DNA from: Endomychus coccineus
Lineage: Eukaryota; Arthropoda; Insecta; Coleoptera; Endomychidae
DNA: 64,000 nucleotides
Direction: 5' to 3'
Assembly: GCA_958510875.1 (NCBI GenBank)
Contig: OY294070.1
Location: 12,887,631 to 12,951,630 of the forward strand
The position numbers and the translations under genes were made by a program. The notes under the pieces were generated by a model. The model made no database searches. It had not been told where the DNA came from and saw only the letters and a list, made by a program, of their open reading frames with translations. This document shows, one piece after another, positions 1 to 13,000 of this stretch. Each line of letters begins with the position of its first letter. Position 1 is the stretch's first letter.

Positions 1-258
1 GAAGTCCCAAACGTCGTGTGCTTATCCTAGGTTCAGTTTCAACCGCTTCCAGTATCGCTTCTTCGAGCTCTAACGTCCTTCTTGTCCGTCTGCGTCCAGT
101 TTCTCTGCGATTTGCTTCAAATTTGACAGTTTCGCGAAGGTTTGCCGATTTGGAATTCTGCGATGCGGATATCTTTCCCTTCTCCGGCCATTGCAACGAC
201 AAAGTCCATAAATCAATAACATATCAACCATTTCAGTGTTAGTGAAATTTTGAGCCAT
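1..258 (-). pseudogene. DUF4817-type transposon-related fragment
   Basis: Minus-strand reading gives MVDMLLIYGLCRCNG and RERYPHRRIPNRQTFAKL, which resembles the small helix-turn-helix domain (DUF4817) found at the start of many insect transposon-linked proteins. A second frame toward the left edge reads LELEEAILEAVETEPRISTR, the usual continuation. The copy is therefore frameshifted and cut by the window edge. Confidence 0.55.
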
Positions 259-819
259 AATTTTATAAAATTTTTACGGAAAGCAAAGTAAAAACTGACA
301 GTTTTGAGAAAAAATTCTCCAAATGCCAAAATGACATTAGAAAAGCAAAGGCAACTAAGGTATTTTAATCAAGTAAAATTAGTAAGCCAAAATTGCAGAG
401 ACTCGAAAATTAATTTTTTCAAGCTAATCCGTTGATTTTATCAAAATTTTCTAAGAGTAAGAAAAGTTTTCAAATTAGAGAAGCTATCTATATAAAAAAT
501 ATCGAGTGAATTACATTGACCACAAAATAGTTCTGGACACTTTTCCCGTTACATCCTCAAGTTTGAGCCATTTCTATGATCTCTAAGGCTCTATGCTCCG
601 CTCTCAAAAACGACTATTATTGACAGTAACTCACCTGCCAAATATTGTAAAAGTCCTCCATCACGTTCTCAAGTTATACCGAAAAAACAAAATTATTTTT
701 GCAATTTTGAAGCCCTCTACCGGGTAAACAAGACACTTGAGGCAAAAGTAAAAAGGCTCATCAACTTTTTTTCGAATCAAAGAATCTTCGGCTTTATTTT
801 TGCCACGCAGTTCGAGGAC
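259..819. other. no recognisable feature
   Basis: AT-rich DNA without a supported gene, repeat structure or RNA. The minus-strand open frame at 661-894 matches nothing I recognise and partly lies antisense to the LINE that follows. Confidence 0.5.
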
Positions 820-2165
820 ATCCTGTACAACGACTCGCTGCGTTCTGGTATTTTTCCCGACCTCTAACATTGGCAATTTGTTATTGCTCATCATAAGAAA
901 GGAGACTCTGAGCAGCTCGAAAACTATCGTCCAATTAATTTGCTATCAGTTTTCTCGAAAATATTGGAAACTTTAATCTTCAATAGAGTAAGTTGCTTCC
1001 TAAGCAGCGTGAATTTTTTAAATCGTTTCCGACATGGGTTTATAAGAGGTAGGTCTACGAGCACCGCTTTGTTCAATTTTGTGAATTGTGTAATTTATGC
1101 ATTTGATAATAATGAAATTGTATGTGGTGTTTTCCTTGACTTGTCTAAGGCATTCGATTCACTTGATTGGAGGTTATGCCCTGAACTGGCTTAAAATCTA
1201 CATATCAAACAGAAAACAAAAAGTTGTAATTAAAGACAAGGGTGAAACATATGAGTCTGGTGTGCTTGTAACAAACGTTGGTGTTCCACAAGGTAACGTC
1301 CTTGGGCCCCTTCTATTATAATATTCATCAATGAATTTTATAATGTACCACTTGGCACAAATACTGAGTTAGGAAATTATGCAGACGACACAAATATGCT
1401 TGTAAAAGGTTCATCCCTGGATGATATCAAACAGACAGGTACGCCCTTATGGAAGCAGCTCAAGGACTGGTTTTATATAAATCAACTACTTCTTAATGAG
1501 TCGAAAACAAATTGCTCACTGTTCAGAACAGACAGATCCAACTGTCAGGCTCCACAGTTCTTCGATTAAGGAGAAATATGCCTTTCTATTTCCGAAAGTG
1601 AAAAATTCCTAAGCGTCACAATTGACGAACATCTAAAATGGTACGAACATATTAAAGTACTCTCGAAAAACTGAATAAAGTATGCTTTGCATTGAGGGTT
1701 TTATCCAAAACGGTGGGCCCTAGTTTCCTAAGGCATGTTTATTTTGCCAATTTTTATTCCAGCCTTAAATATGCTATTTTGATCTGGGTAGGCTCTTCAA
1801 GACTAATAGTTATCTTTAAGCTGCAAAAACGAGCTCTAAGAATAATTTTAAAATGAAATTCAATCAGTCATGTGAAGGTAAACTTGCTAGTAACCAGTTT
1901 TTAACAACACCAGGCCTATATATCTTTGAATGCCCACGTTTTTTGCAAAAAATCAGCACTTATTTTTACAGGAACTGATAGATCATGAATATAATACGAG
2001 ATATAAAGATAGCTATAATTACCCTTGTCATAAGTTAACTTTAACGAAAACAAGTCTTTATTATGCATGCATTCGTTTTTATAAATGTATAGCCAAGGAT
2101 TCACATGAATTGATTAATTTTTAAAACACGATTCAAGTCTGAAGTGCTTAACTATATATAATAGA
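820..2165 (+). mobile_element. LINE fragment (Jockey-like reverse transcriptase)
   Basis: Split frames read ENYRPINLLSVFSKILE, GFIRGRSTSTALFN, GVFLDLSKAFDSLDW, then GVPQGNVLGPLLL and NYADDTNML, the ordered motifs of a non-LTR reverse transcriptase. Several stops and frameshifts break it. The C-terminal tail reads to about 2130. No endonuclease domain is visible, so it is 5'-truncated. Confidence 0.8.
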
Positions 2166-2229
2166 TAGATAGCTAGATCGTTCAGTCGTTCAAGCTTACA
2201 GATATGCCCTCAAGTGACGTAGTTAAAAT

Positions 2230-3550
2230 ATAATACTGCAATAAAATGAAAAATTTTATAATTGAAATTAGTAAAATTATTCTAGATATGCAATAGCATA
2301 TTTTCTGGAACATGAGAAACATTTCAAAGAATATCTATATGGGGATCAATTGAATAATCATTTAGCGTATAGTATGCTTTAAGAATGAGTATTTTCTTTT
2401 ACTTGTTTTTCAAAATTAGAGTAGGCAGTTCTTGCAGTGATGAAGGCAATTTACTGAATATTTTCAGGATAATGAACTCAACGTTTTTGTAGATACGTAT
2501 AGTTCAATTTGTTGCACTTATAGTTGTTCTTATATCTTGTGCCATGATCGTGTTTCTGAATATTTCTCGACTTTTGCAAACAAAGATTACTACCTGATAA
2601 ATATATAAACTATGTAAGGTAAGTATTCCATTCTCTACAAAATACTGTTTACAGCTTTCCCTCTGAGGCAACTTAAATATACATCTTATACATCTTTTTT
2701 GAAGAGGGAACACCCTCTGAACGTCGCCCGAATTGCCCCAAAAAACTATTCCATATTTCAGAGTAGACTGAAACTGAGCATAACCGTGATAGACAGTGAT
2801 GGAGGCTTAAATATTTACTAGTACTGAAATAGTTCTTAGGGCAAAACAATGTCTTGATAGAGATTTCACCACCTTGTCTATCTGCATGGACAAGTCAAGT
2901 CTTGAATTAATGATAACACCCAGAAAAGGACAAAACCGCACATATTTATTTTATTGTCAGAGAACAAACTATTCGTCCTTGGCGGAGTTTTAAAAATCCT
3001 CACATCAAGTGCATCAGATGGAGAAACTGGAGCGTAATCGACGTGTCATCAGCAAACTGTTCAGAACTTCCCAGGAGATAATCTGGTAAGTCATTTGTAA
3101 ATACTACATACAAAAGAGACCCAACACTGGTCCATGTGGTACTCCCTTGTATATTTCAACTTGTCTGATCTAGCTAGATTATCTTTGCTGATTACATATT
3201 GGTAACGATTTGGTAGGTATGATCTAAAGAGGCTCAGTGCTACTCCCCTCACACCAGCATTTCCAATTTATTTAATAAAATATTGTGGTCCACACTGTCA
3301 AATGCTTTGCTTAAGTCAAGGCACATTAACAGAGTTGAGTTGTTATCGTCGAGTGAGCTTATAATCCCACGAAGAGTTTGATATATAGCTGTACTAGTAG
3401 ATTTACCTTTTCTAAACCCAATTTAGTGGTTCGGATATTACGTTATGCCTCTCTAGAAACATTGTCTTGTGCATATGATTTTATCAAACACTTTGCTAAG
3501 ATTAGTATGTTTTAGAAACCTACTCCGTTGGAGAATTTTTAAATAGTAAA
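2230..3550 (-). mobile_element. LINE fragment, opposite strand
   Basis: On the minus strand CLDLSKAFDSVDHNILLNKL appears near 3310-3260, EQFADDTSITL near 3060, and a C-terminal segment (QKRCIRCIFKLPQRESCK) near 2710-2630. Stops interrupt every domain. It lies tail to tail with the plus-strand LINE to its left. Confidence 0.75.
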
Positions 3551-3809
3551 TAAACCCGATTTTATATGAACTGTATGTTTTCTGCCATTGTTAGATATAA
3601 TTTTAATTTCAATGTGTTCTGTTTTGGATATTTAAAAAAATACTAATATGATTGTTTTTTCCTCATTGTACCTGACTCGCTTCTCACTGTTTCATTATAA
3701 TTGTTTACTGAAGCTTAATAAATTACTTTACTTTACTTTACACTATTTTTATATTCCCTCTTCGAACACATGCCTTTGAAATCGACAATCTAGACGTTTT
3801 TGTTACTTT

Positions 3810-3813
<4 letters not shown>

Positions 3814-3884
<71 letters not shown>
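3814..3884. repeat. (CT)n microsatellite
   Basis: An uninterrupted dinucleotide run of about 70 nt. On the gene strand it is (AG)n, starting about 18 nt inside the intron that follows Tequila-like exon 11. Confidence 0.95.
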
Positions 3885-3887
<3 letters not shown>

Positions 3888-3901
3888 AGAGATTTACTTA
3901 C

Positions 3902-4078
3902 CATCATGTAAACAAGCTAGAGGACCTCCACTATCTCCATCGCAAGAATCTACACCTTCATCTAAAGAACCTGCACATATCATTGCATCTGTAATGGCAG
4001 TTCCATAAACATGTGGCATTTTACAAATGTCCGTTGGTTGTATGGGCACCCATCCAGCTCGTAGATCGTAAGAGAACA
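3902..4078 (-). CDS. Teq: Tequila-like exon 11 (trypsin Ser)
   Basis: It holds [20 protein letters not shown] followed by GPL, with the catalytic serine and the specificity aspartate. It ends phase 1 at HDG/GTAAGT. A long CT repeat begins just past the donor in the intron. A further exon is required for the C-terminal barrel strands and helix. Confidence 0.92.
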
Positions 4079-7000
4079 CTAGAACAAGAGAGACATCGTA
4101 ATTTATGTTACTTAGGCCTAGAATGTCGATCTTATAATGCATTGCTCACCAGAAGTACCGCTTTCCACTGAACCAAAACCCGAAATAGTGCAATTCGGTG
4201 TACCACCATAATCGAGATCAGCGTCGGGCAAACAAATGGGTTGAACATCCTTGTTCAAAGTGAAGCCGTTGCCTTTCAATTTAATAAGGGCAATGTCATT
4301 GTTCATTTTGTGCCCTTCCCGAAAATGTTCGTGAATGTAGAAATCTTCTATGTACGACAACTGCTCTGTGCCCTCATTGTCTTTCACGTTATAATCGCCG
4401 GCTACCACTACGTAGGCTCCTTTCGAGTATCCTACGAGGCAGTGGGCTGCTGTAATTACGAAATTTTGGGATATGACGACGGCTCCGCACCAATGGGATG
4501 TTTTCGTTTGACTTTTAACCCTGATGGCTGCCTGAAAAAAAAAATGGACGGGAACTAATAATTAGCAAGTCGATCGTTGGATGAAATCATTCGCTTAGAG
4601 TCAAATATACTCAAAAACTACCAGAAACAATAAGAAATAAGCAAAAGGTCTACTAAATATTCAGGACCTTCTTTAAGATCGACGAGGTTATGGGCCAAGG
4701 TAGTAGCTGGGGTCTAGGTTCATGTATCACCAATAAACACCCTCAAAAACGAACAAGGGTAAAAAGCAGAAGGGGAGGAAACAATAAAATAACTCTTTAG
4801 AGTACACTTTCCTGAATCACAAAAAGTTCAGACACCTGTTACCCAGAAAACAAATGGCCTTGACACCCTGATACAAGGATCCAAGGGAAGTTGAAGAATG
4901 GATGAAGAGGTGGAGACCTATGACAAGGTTAAATGGGCTATAAACTCATTTAAGCCATATAAATCACCGGGCTCGGACGGGATTCACCCAGTACTGTTGC
5001 AGAAGGGGCCAGAACTACTGCAGATAAGGCGCTGCAATCTACTCAGAGCCAACTTGGCTCTAAGATATATTCCGGAATCAAAGAAATATTAGGGTTACTT
5101 TTATTCCGAAACCTAGAAAAACTGGACAGTAGACGTCGAAGTATTTAAGACCGATTAGTCTTATGTCATTCGAACTCAACTAGAAAAGCTAGTAGATAGA
5201 CACATAAGGGACGGTGTACTGGTTGAAAGATCAGTGCACCGTGACCGGTATGCCTACAAGACTGGCTGTTCAACAGAAACAGCACTCCATCAACTTGTGG
5301 AAAGGGTGGAATAAACGCTGGAAAATAAAGAAATCCTTCTAGCGGCTATCCTAGACATAGAAGGAGCTTTTGTCAACACCTCAATTGATTCAATCATCAG
5401 GTCCTCAAACACAGAGGAATCGAGGAACCATGTGTGGCCTTGATAGATTCAATGCTGAGGAACAGGATGATACATGCAACCATAATGGAGGAGACCGTAG
5501 TGGCCCGAGTGGCCAGAGGATGCCCGCAGGGGAGTACTTTTTCCACTCCTGTGGAACCTGGTCGTGGACGGGCTTTTGAGAACCCTCCAGGATAAAGGAT
5601 ACATAACCCTTGGATATGCCGACAACATTGTTGCCATGATACAAGGAAAATACAACTCCACGGTCAACGCAAAATGCAAAAGGCTCTGAATCTGGTAACA
5701 ATATGGACGGATTCAGAGAGACTGAATATCAGCTGATTTGGGTGCCGAGACATCAGGGAACGACAGGCTTCCAAAAAAAGAGTCGAAGAACGCTCCAGAA
5801 CAGATCATGGGGCTACCAAAACGTACAGCACGAAGGTCTTGAGAAGACTGGATCATGGAAAACCACAAAGAATACGGGGAAAAATTCCAGGAAGCGAACA
5901 TGGAAAGAAATACATCAACGGCCCGTGTAACAGAAGAACGACTGACCTATTAACACTAAATAAGGAAAAAATAAAAGCTTTAACAGGGCTCATGAGTGGC
6001 CATGCGCTAGTAAAAGGGCACCTAAACAAAATGACACTGTACAATGGCGACCTGACATGCAGACTTTGCGGTAAGGATACAGAAACAGTAACACACATAC
6101 AATTTTTGAAAAGCCTAATGTCGAACCAAAATTATACAGTTCCCACTCAGTGAAGGACTTGTACAAACTCGTACAAGAATTAAAAATACTCGAGTGGATA
6201 CCGTAAAGAACCAAAACATAGGCGAGATACAATAGGCCAGCAGGCCTAAGTGTCACCGGAGGCAATAGCCAGACAAGCCTACAAAAGGGGTGAAGTTTTT
6301 AGTGAGTATGCGTGGAATGGTGACTCTCACAGTAGACCATGAGACTCAAAGGCTCATAACCTCCCCATAAAGGGTTTTCTTCACTCCGCAACAAAAAAAA
6401 GAAAGTACTCATGCTTATTTGATTTACTTAATAAAGTCGTTTTTTTCTTAATAAATACTATCTGGACACTTTCCAATACCGTCGGGCAATTCGGTCGCCA
6501 TAAATTTCGTCCAGTCGAGCAACTCGAGGCTTATGTTTGGGGCGGTCGAGCAATTCAGATATAGCGGTGACCGACAATCTCTGCAAGTCTAAATATTCGT
6601 AACGATAAATTGGTTATAACTACCTGCCAAGGATAATCTCCTACGTTCGCTTTGGTTCCTTTCACAACCCTAAAATGTACATCTCCATTGAATATGGTAT
6701 CTTTTCTCAATCCACATGATTCAGGAAAAATTGGGTAAGCAGGGTCTGTTTGCGTTACTTTCAAATCGTCTTCGGTATTTTTGATATGCTTCTCTACGGC
6801 CGAAGCGTCAAAATTGCTGCAAATCACGCCTACATCTTCGCTGTGGTCGCAATTGTGCTGCCCCCAGTTCCAATGACTGCATAGATCCAGACTAGATTCG
6901 TTTCCAAAGCAATATACCTGATCCAGCCAGATTGGACCAGTTCCTGGAGGAAATTGATTTGAAAGACGAACTACCGCCTGATAATTCATTTGAGGACTTA

Positions 7001-10000
7001 CCTTTTCCAAAGTAACCATCTTTTTTGACAATGGAAACTCCTCTGAATCCTAGATATTTGCACACTACTTTCGCGGCATCGTCATTGAAATCGTCATCGC
7101 AAACACTGCCCCAGACACTGTTATGTTTGAGTTCTATTCTTCCTTCGTGTCGTCCAGTGCCGTTGACCAGTCGTATTTCAGCCGGTGCCTAGAAATTATT
7201 CATAATCTTCAAAATGTATCTATACAAGCCAGTAGCTTTTACCCTTGAAGTCTGGTAATTCACGTCGTGAATTAAGTGTCGCCGTATAAGAATGTATAAT
7301 AGTGATTTTAAAAAACAGTGCTTTACTCACCTAATAAACCATAAAAGAGTTCATACTGTGAATATATTATAACACTATTAATAAGAAATAATCACCCTTA
7401 TCCACTAAAAATACTATTAAAGTGCTGAGGACCTTTCGGCTACCAAGTAATCATCATCAGGGAATCTAAATTATAAATCAATATGTGCCTGTTTAAATAC
7501 TATTTGGGGATAATAATTTGAACAATGGGTTGCCCTCAGCTGGAGATAAATCGGAATTTAATAAATTGCTTTTTCGTTTACACGTAACCGTATGAAAAAA
7601 TGGTGTCATAGTACACTCTCATGGATGAGAAATTCGATTCTTTCATTAGTTTTTACCTCAGACACTAATGCAACTTGTCACAGCGTTCCGAAACCCTGAA
7701 TTTCTGCAATCCCTTATTTATTTATTTATTTATTTAATCTTACACTGATTAACGGGTATAAGCCCAATTAGAGATCAGGACAATGCATAACAACCTTTAT
7801 ATATTAACAATTATTATCTAAATTGAATCTAAATAACCTGAATTATACTGTAGTCCAAGAGGAAACAAATTAAAAAAAAAAAAGAAAAAATAGCCAAAAA
7901 TATTTAACACAGCAATGTACAAAGAGAAAAAGAAGAAAGAAAGAGCTGAAAAGTATGAATATTGTTTCATCGCAGTAGGCGAGCAATCTGTTTTAAGCTA
8001 GAATTGTAAATATCATATTTAGTACGAGTGTCATTGGTGTTATAGGCATGGCGCATGCAAAATGATGGAGATAATTTAAGTAAGTTAGTACGAGGAGCTT
8101 GGAGGTAGAAAGTATTTACAAACCGTGAGTTCAGCCGAGGAACTAGAAAATTGACTCTTTCCAGCAGCATGGGGCAGTCAATTAGGTATTGAGCAACTTG
8201 TACAAACTGGCCTGCAGTAAATAATTAATTCTGCGAGAAAGGGATGACATATTGAATTATTGATCTATCTAACAGGAAAGAATTAGGAATGCCCCTGATA
8301 GGATAAAAACCGTCTATCCTGAAAGACAGGTACTTCAAAAAGCGGCGTTGAACAGATTCCAGGGCATCTCTATGAACGGCATAACCAGGGAACCAAATCA
8401 CAGATGCATACTCAAGCCGCGAACCCAAGTAGTCTGTTAGTAGCCTCCATCACAGACTCCAGATAAGAAATTAAGGATAGTTTGGTACGAAAATTACGCC
8501 GAGGTCTTTATAGGTTGCTGGTCTCTTAATACCGGATAGTACCGTTTACATTGTAATCAAATATAGTCAAGTTGGTCTTATTTGTGTAAGACATAACTAA
8601 TAGTATTTAAACAGACACATTTTGATTTATAATCTAGTTTACTCTGACGATGGCCACTTGGTAGTCGAAAGGTCCTCAGTACTTTAATGGTATTTTTAAT
8701 GGATAAGGGTGATTATTTCTTATCACTAGTGCTTTACTCACCTGACAATGCTGGGTCCCTTCATCCGAACCATCCGTACAATCCAAAGGACCATCACAGA
8801 GGAATGTGAGCGGAATACATTCGTTACTTGTGTCGCATTTCCAATATTCATCAGGACATGAACGATGCTCTGTTTTGCATACGACCCCCGCAATCTAAAA
8901 TCGGACAATTCAGTTTGAAGTTATGGAAAATATTATTGATAAGAAGAATCGATATCGAAGGATCAAAAACCACTTCGTTAACGGCTCTGGGCACCCCAAG
9001 GCCTTGTGGTGGCTTTCGTGATACCTGTTTTGCTGGAAAGTCTTGCTAGCAAGTCTTGCTAGCTTGCAGTCTACAAGATCGATAGGTTAGTTGTTCGCAG
9101 TCTCTAAGCGTACAGAGCCAATACCCTCTATATACACAAGGCCTGAGTGCTCGATCATGACATCACAAGTCAGAGGCTATATTGCAACTGGTCACAATGA
9201 CACAATGCTGCAATGCCGACAGTAAAACCGAAGCTTTATTAATTTTTCAGGACATATAAGGACTTCCTGTCTCAACAGGGTTGTCAGACGTGAGCTTAGT
9301 CCTCAGTTGCCACTTATTCGCTTTTATTAATGTAAAAACCTGCTTTTAATGGTCCTGTTTGAAAAAAAATGCATCTGAGGAAGAGCCCCTGTATTCTGTT
9401 CAGAAGCTTCTGGGCCGTGACACGTTAGGTTCCTTTCCAGCAGTCTTGGGATGATAATAGCTGAGTAGATCCACATCAACTGCTTAGGCCCCAATCCCTC
9501 CTTCATGCCAATTGATTTCTTACTGCCAAAAGGTTATCAGAGCATGTTGGCACCTAGTCCCCAGTTGCTTTTGCCAGAGTAGTTTTTTGTACAGGATGAT
9601 TCCTAGATCTAACTCAAGTGAGGAATTTTTGGCTCTGCTCTCGTACCGGCGAGTTTACCAAAATTCAAGGACTAGACAATACTAGAAGAATGCGTGAGCA
9701 AGAAATTTGGGTGAAGAATTGCTTAAACATAAATATATGAATGAATATTTTCCAACAGCTTAAATGATTGCTTCCCTTGTTACATTCGAGTAGATGATAA
9801 CTTACTTCTTGATCCAAGCAGTCGTGCACTCCCCATCCATTAAAATCACAATTCCGTAGGCTGGTTTCGTTTCCCAAACAACTTATGTCGTCCATCATGT
9901 AAAAAGTTTTGTTTTCCACAATATCTTTAGTGAAATACGAATTTCCCCTCACTTCTTCCGCACCGAGCTTATATCCAAGTTCTTTACAGGCAACTTCGGC

Positions 10001-13000
10001 ATTCCTCATGCCGAATTTATCGTCGCAAATATATCCGCTTTGATTGAACGCTGAAGAAGAATTATTTGTTCTATTTGCATGCGACTAGTGGTCAATACTC
10101 ACCTCTGACTACGATCCTGCCTTCGTGTTTGTTATTCGACCCGGCCAAATGGATTTCGTATCCGAGATCTTGAGTTACGCAAACTTTCTCGTCGGTACGA
10201 TCGCCACAGTCGTCTTGTCCATCGCAGGTCTTGTCTTTTGGGATGCATTTGCCATTACCGCATTTATATAAGCCGGTGCAGTCTACGCTTGCGCTTTTCA
10301 GTTCGTAATAATCGCTGGCTTGGTAGGCCATGAGATAACCGGACAAACCTACATTTGTATCTGTCAATAAACAGGCCTGATCGATTCTCCTGAAATTAAA
10401 TTTAGTTATCACTATATGCTACATGCCTATTGATGTTAATATTTGTATTACAACTTTTTTAAACCGTTTGATTCTGATATCGAACAGTTCATTTAAAAAA
10501 TATACAATAAGAGATATTAAACATAGACATACATCTATTTGTATGTATATACCATGGATGTAGCTAATTACTACTGAAATTTAAAATGTTTAAGAGTTAA
10601 ATGGGGTATTCCCCCCAGGTCTGTCGACCGTACGGGGTTGTACTAAGGCTTTCCAAATGGTAAATCCCGCCTGATGTATAAGGATAACTATAGCTGGTAC
10701 CTGTTTCACCCTCTTACCCATATTCCTGTTCCCCTAACCAAACCAAAATTTTATCCATTCCACGTTTTAAATGAAAATACTGATAATGAAACCTCCTAGA
10801 TAGAAAAACACGTCTCCAATCGGAATTCCGCCCGAGGTAAGGGGTACAACATTGGAATATATGAACTTGAAGAAAAACCTCTGCAACATCCGGAGTCTAG
10901 AGACATATAGAGGATATTGCCAGGGCTCATTTCAGATTCAAAGGAGGTATATGTCCCTATTTTCGAAAAGTTCTCTCTTGTGTCATCGAGAGGAGAATGT
11001 AGAGCCACAAGAATTCGACGTAATGTGTTCGATAACTGAAAACAGTCTTTATTCGTCACCATACGAACCATCTCATGATGAACTCTTTGAATTTTCTTCT
11101 CTTTAACATGACTTCATTCAACAGAACTACTCAGCAGCTGAAAGTATGATTCAAGAGGAATTTCAATGTTCACAACTCCGGTTGGCTCAAGTTCGACAGA
11201 CGGATGACGGATGATAGACTGGGCCTTTCGCCATTACTTATCTTCTTGAGTAGCTAATCTTTCAGGTCAGCAGAACTAGACGAGATCATACTGTTCAACC
11301 CTTCATGGTCTCACTCTACCAGAATTCATTTTTCTATCGATCTGGGAAGTTGTGGATCTTTTTGCCTAGTGAGGTTTTTCTCGATCCTATAATCTACAAA
11401 CTTGTAAGAAAAATTCCATTGCTTTCCTCATCTCCCAACATCCACCGCAGAAGATCATCATTTTTAAAAATACCAGAAAAGTTTGTGTTTTTTTCAATTG
11501 TACGAATCTTGGATAGTAGACTTCCGCGGACAGCTAATCTTGAAAAATCTTGTCTTCCGGATGGATTCCGCGTCACAATAGCTCGACTTGATGCCGACGT
11601 TTCGCCAACCATTACAGGAATAAAGGAACACTGTTGTCATGAATCGTTCAGATTATGATTACAAAATCCTGCAACATCTGCAAACTAATTCGTATAAGCT
11701 TCTGCCAAAAGATCCCACCTCCTCTATAGAACGCTCAATTTCACAAATTATTCGTCATTCTTCCCTTCCTGATTCAGATAAGAAATTTCTTATCCCCCAT
11801 TGTTCAAAATGTCCCCGTTTATATGGTTTGCCTAAAATTCATAAGCCCTCAGTTCTCCTGAGACCAATTGTCAGCACTATCGGATCCCCTACTTATAAAC
11901 TCTCTCGATACCTGTCATCTATTCTCAAACCCCTTGTAGGTGATTCCAATAGTGTTATCCTAAATTCCTTTCATTTCGTTGAAAAACTTCAAACGTTGAA
12001 AGTTGACCCATGCGATTTGCTCGTCAGCTTCGAGGTCGAATCACTGTTTACCAATGTTCCCATTCCAGACACCCTTTCCATAATTTCTCAATTGTTACCT
12101 GTCAAAAACATTACAACGGACTTGCTACCGTTAATTGATTTTTGTCTATCCTCCACATATTTTCTATACGATGGCAAGTTCTACGAGCAGTCCTCGGGAG
12201 CAGCCATGGGTTCCCCACTTTCCCCGATCATAGCTAATATCTTCATGGAAGCTTTTGAACAAGATGCCATTGACTCATCTGTTCTCAAGCCGAAATGTTG
12301 GTTTAGATATGTCGACGATACTTTCGTTATTTGGCAACATGGTCGCGAAAAGCTTGTTCCCTTCCTCAATCATTTAAATTAATTACATCCCAATATCCGT
12401 TTCACCATGGAAGTCGAATCGCAAGGTTCACTCCCGTTCCTGGATGTATTGGTTAGTCGACAGACTGACGGTACTTTAGGACATTCTGTGTATCGGAAAC
12501 CCACCCATACCGATAGATACCTCAATGGTCTTTCCCACCACCACCCTGCCCAAAAGCAATCTGTCATAAAGTCCCCGGTCCACAGAGCTGTCAACCTATC
12601 TCAGCCACAATCCTTAAAATCAGAATTAAAACATCTATCATCTGCATTATTATCAAACAATTTCTCCCATTACAACATTCAAAAAGCCATACAGAAATAC
12701 ACTTCACCTAAAATTCCAAATCGACGTGAGCCAGAAATCCATCCGGAAGACAAGATTTTTCAATTGTACGAATGTCACATTTATCCTTCAAATCATCCCA
12801 CTTTAGTGGTACCTTTTTAATCTCATTTGTTGGTTTTTGAAATTGAACTGTTAAAAAATTGAGTATCACAAAGTAATATACAATTTATGTAGTGATTTTG
12901 ATATAAATTTTGACCAGTTTCGATAACTATCTTTCCCGAAAAAAAATCTGTATCTCTCTCTCAACCCCGACTTGTTCGGGAACTGCTAAATGTTCTCAAT

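Noticed and set aside
3814..3884. A functional splicing tract made by the CT run
   Set aside because: On the gene strand it is (AG)n close to a donor, not a polypyrimidine tract before an acceptor. A plain microsatellite is the simpler call.
6555..7031. A single 158-residue protein
   Set aside because: It merges exon 9 with a 58-nt intron read in frame at one end and continues past the exon 9 donor at the other. Splicing gives the proper SRCR and trypsin text.
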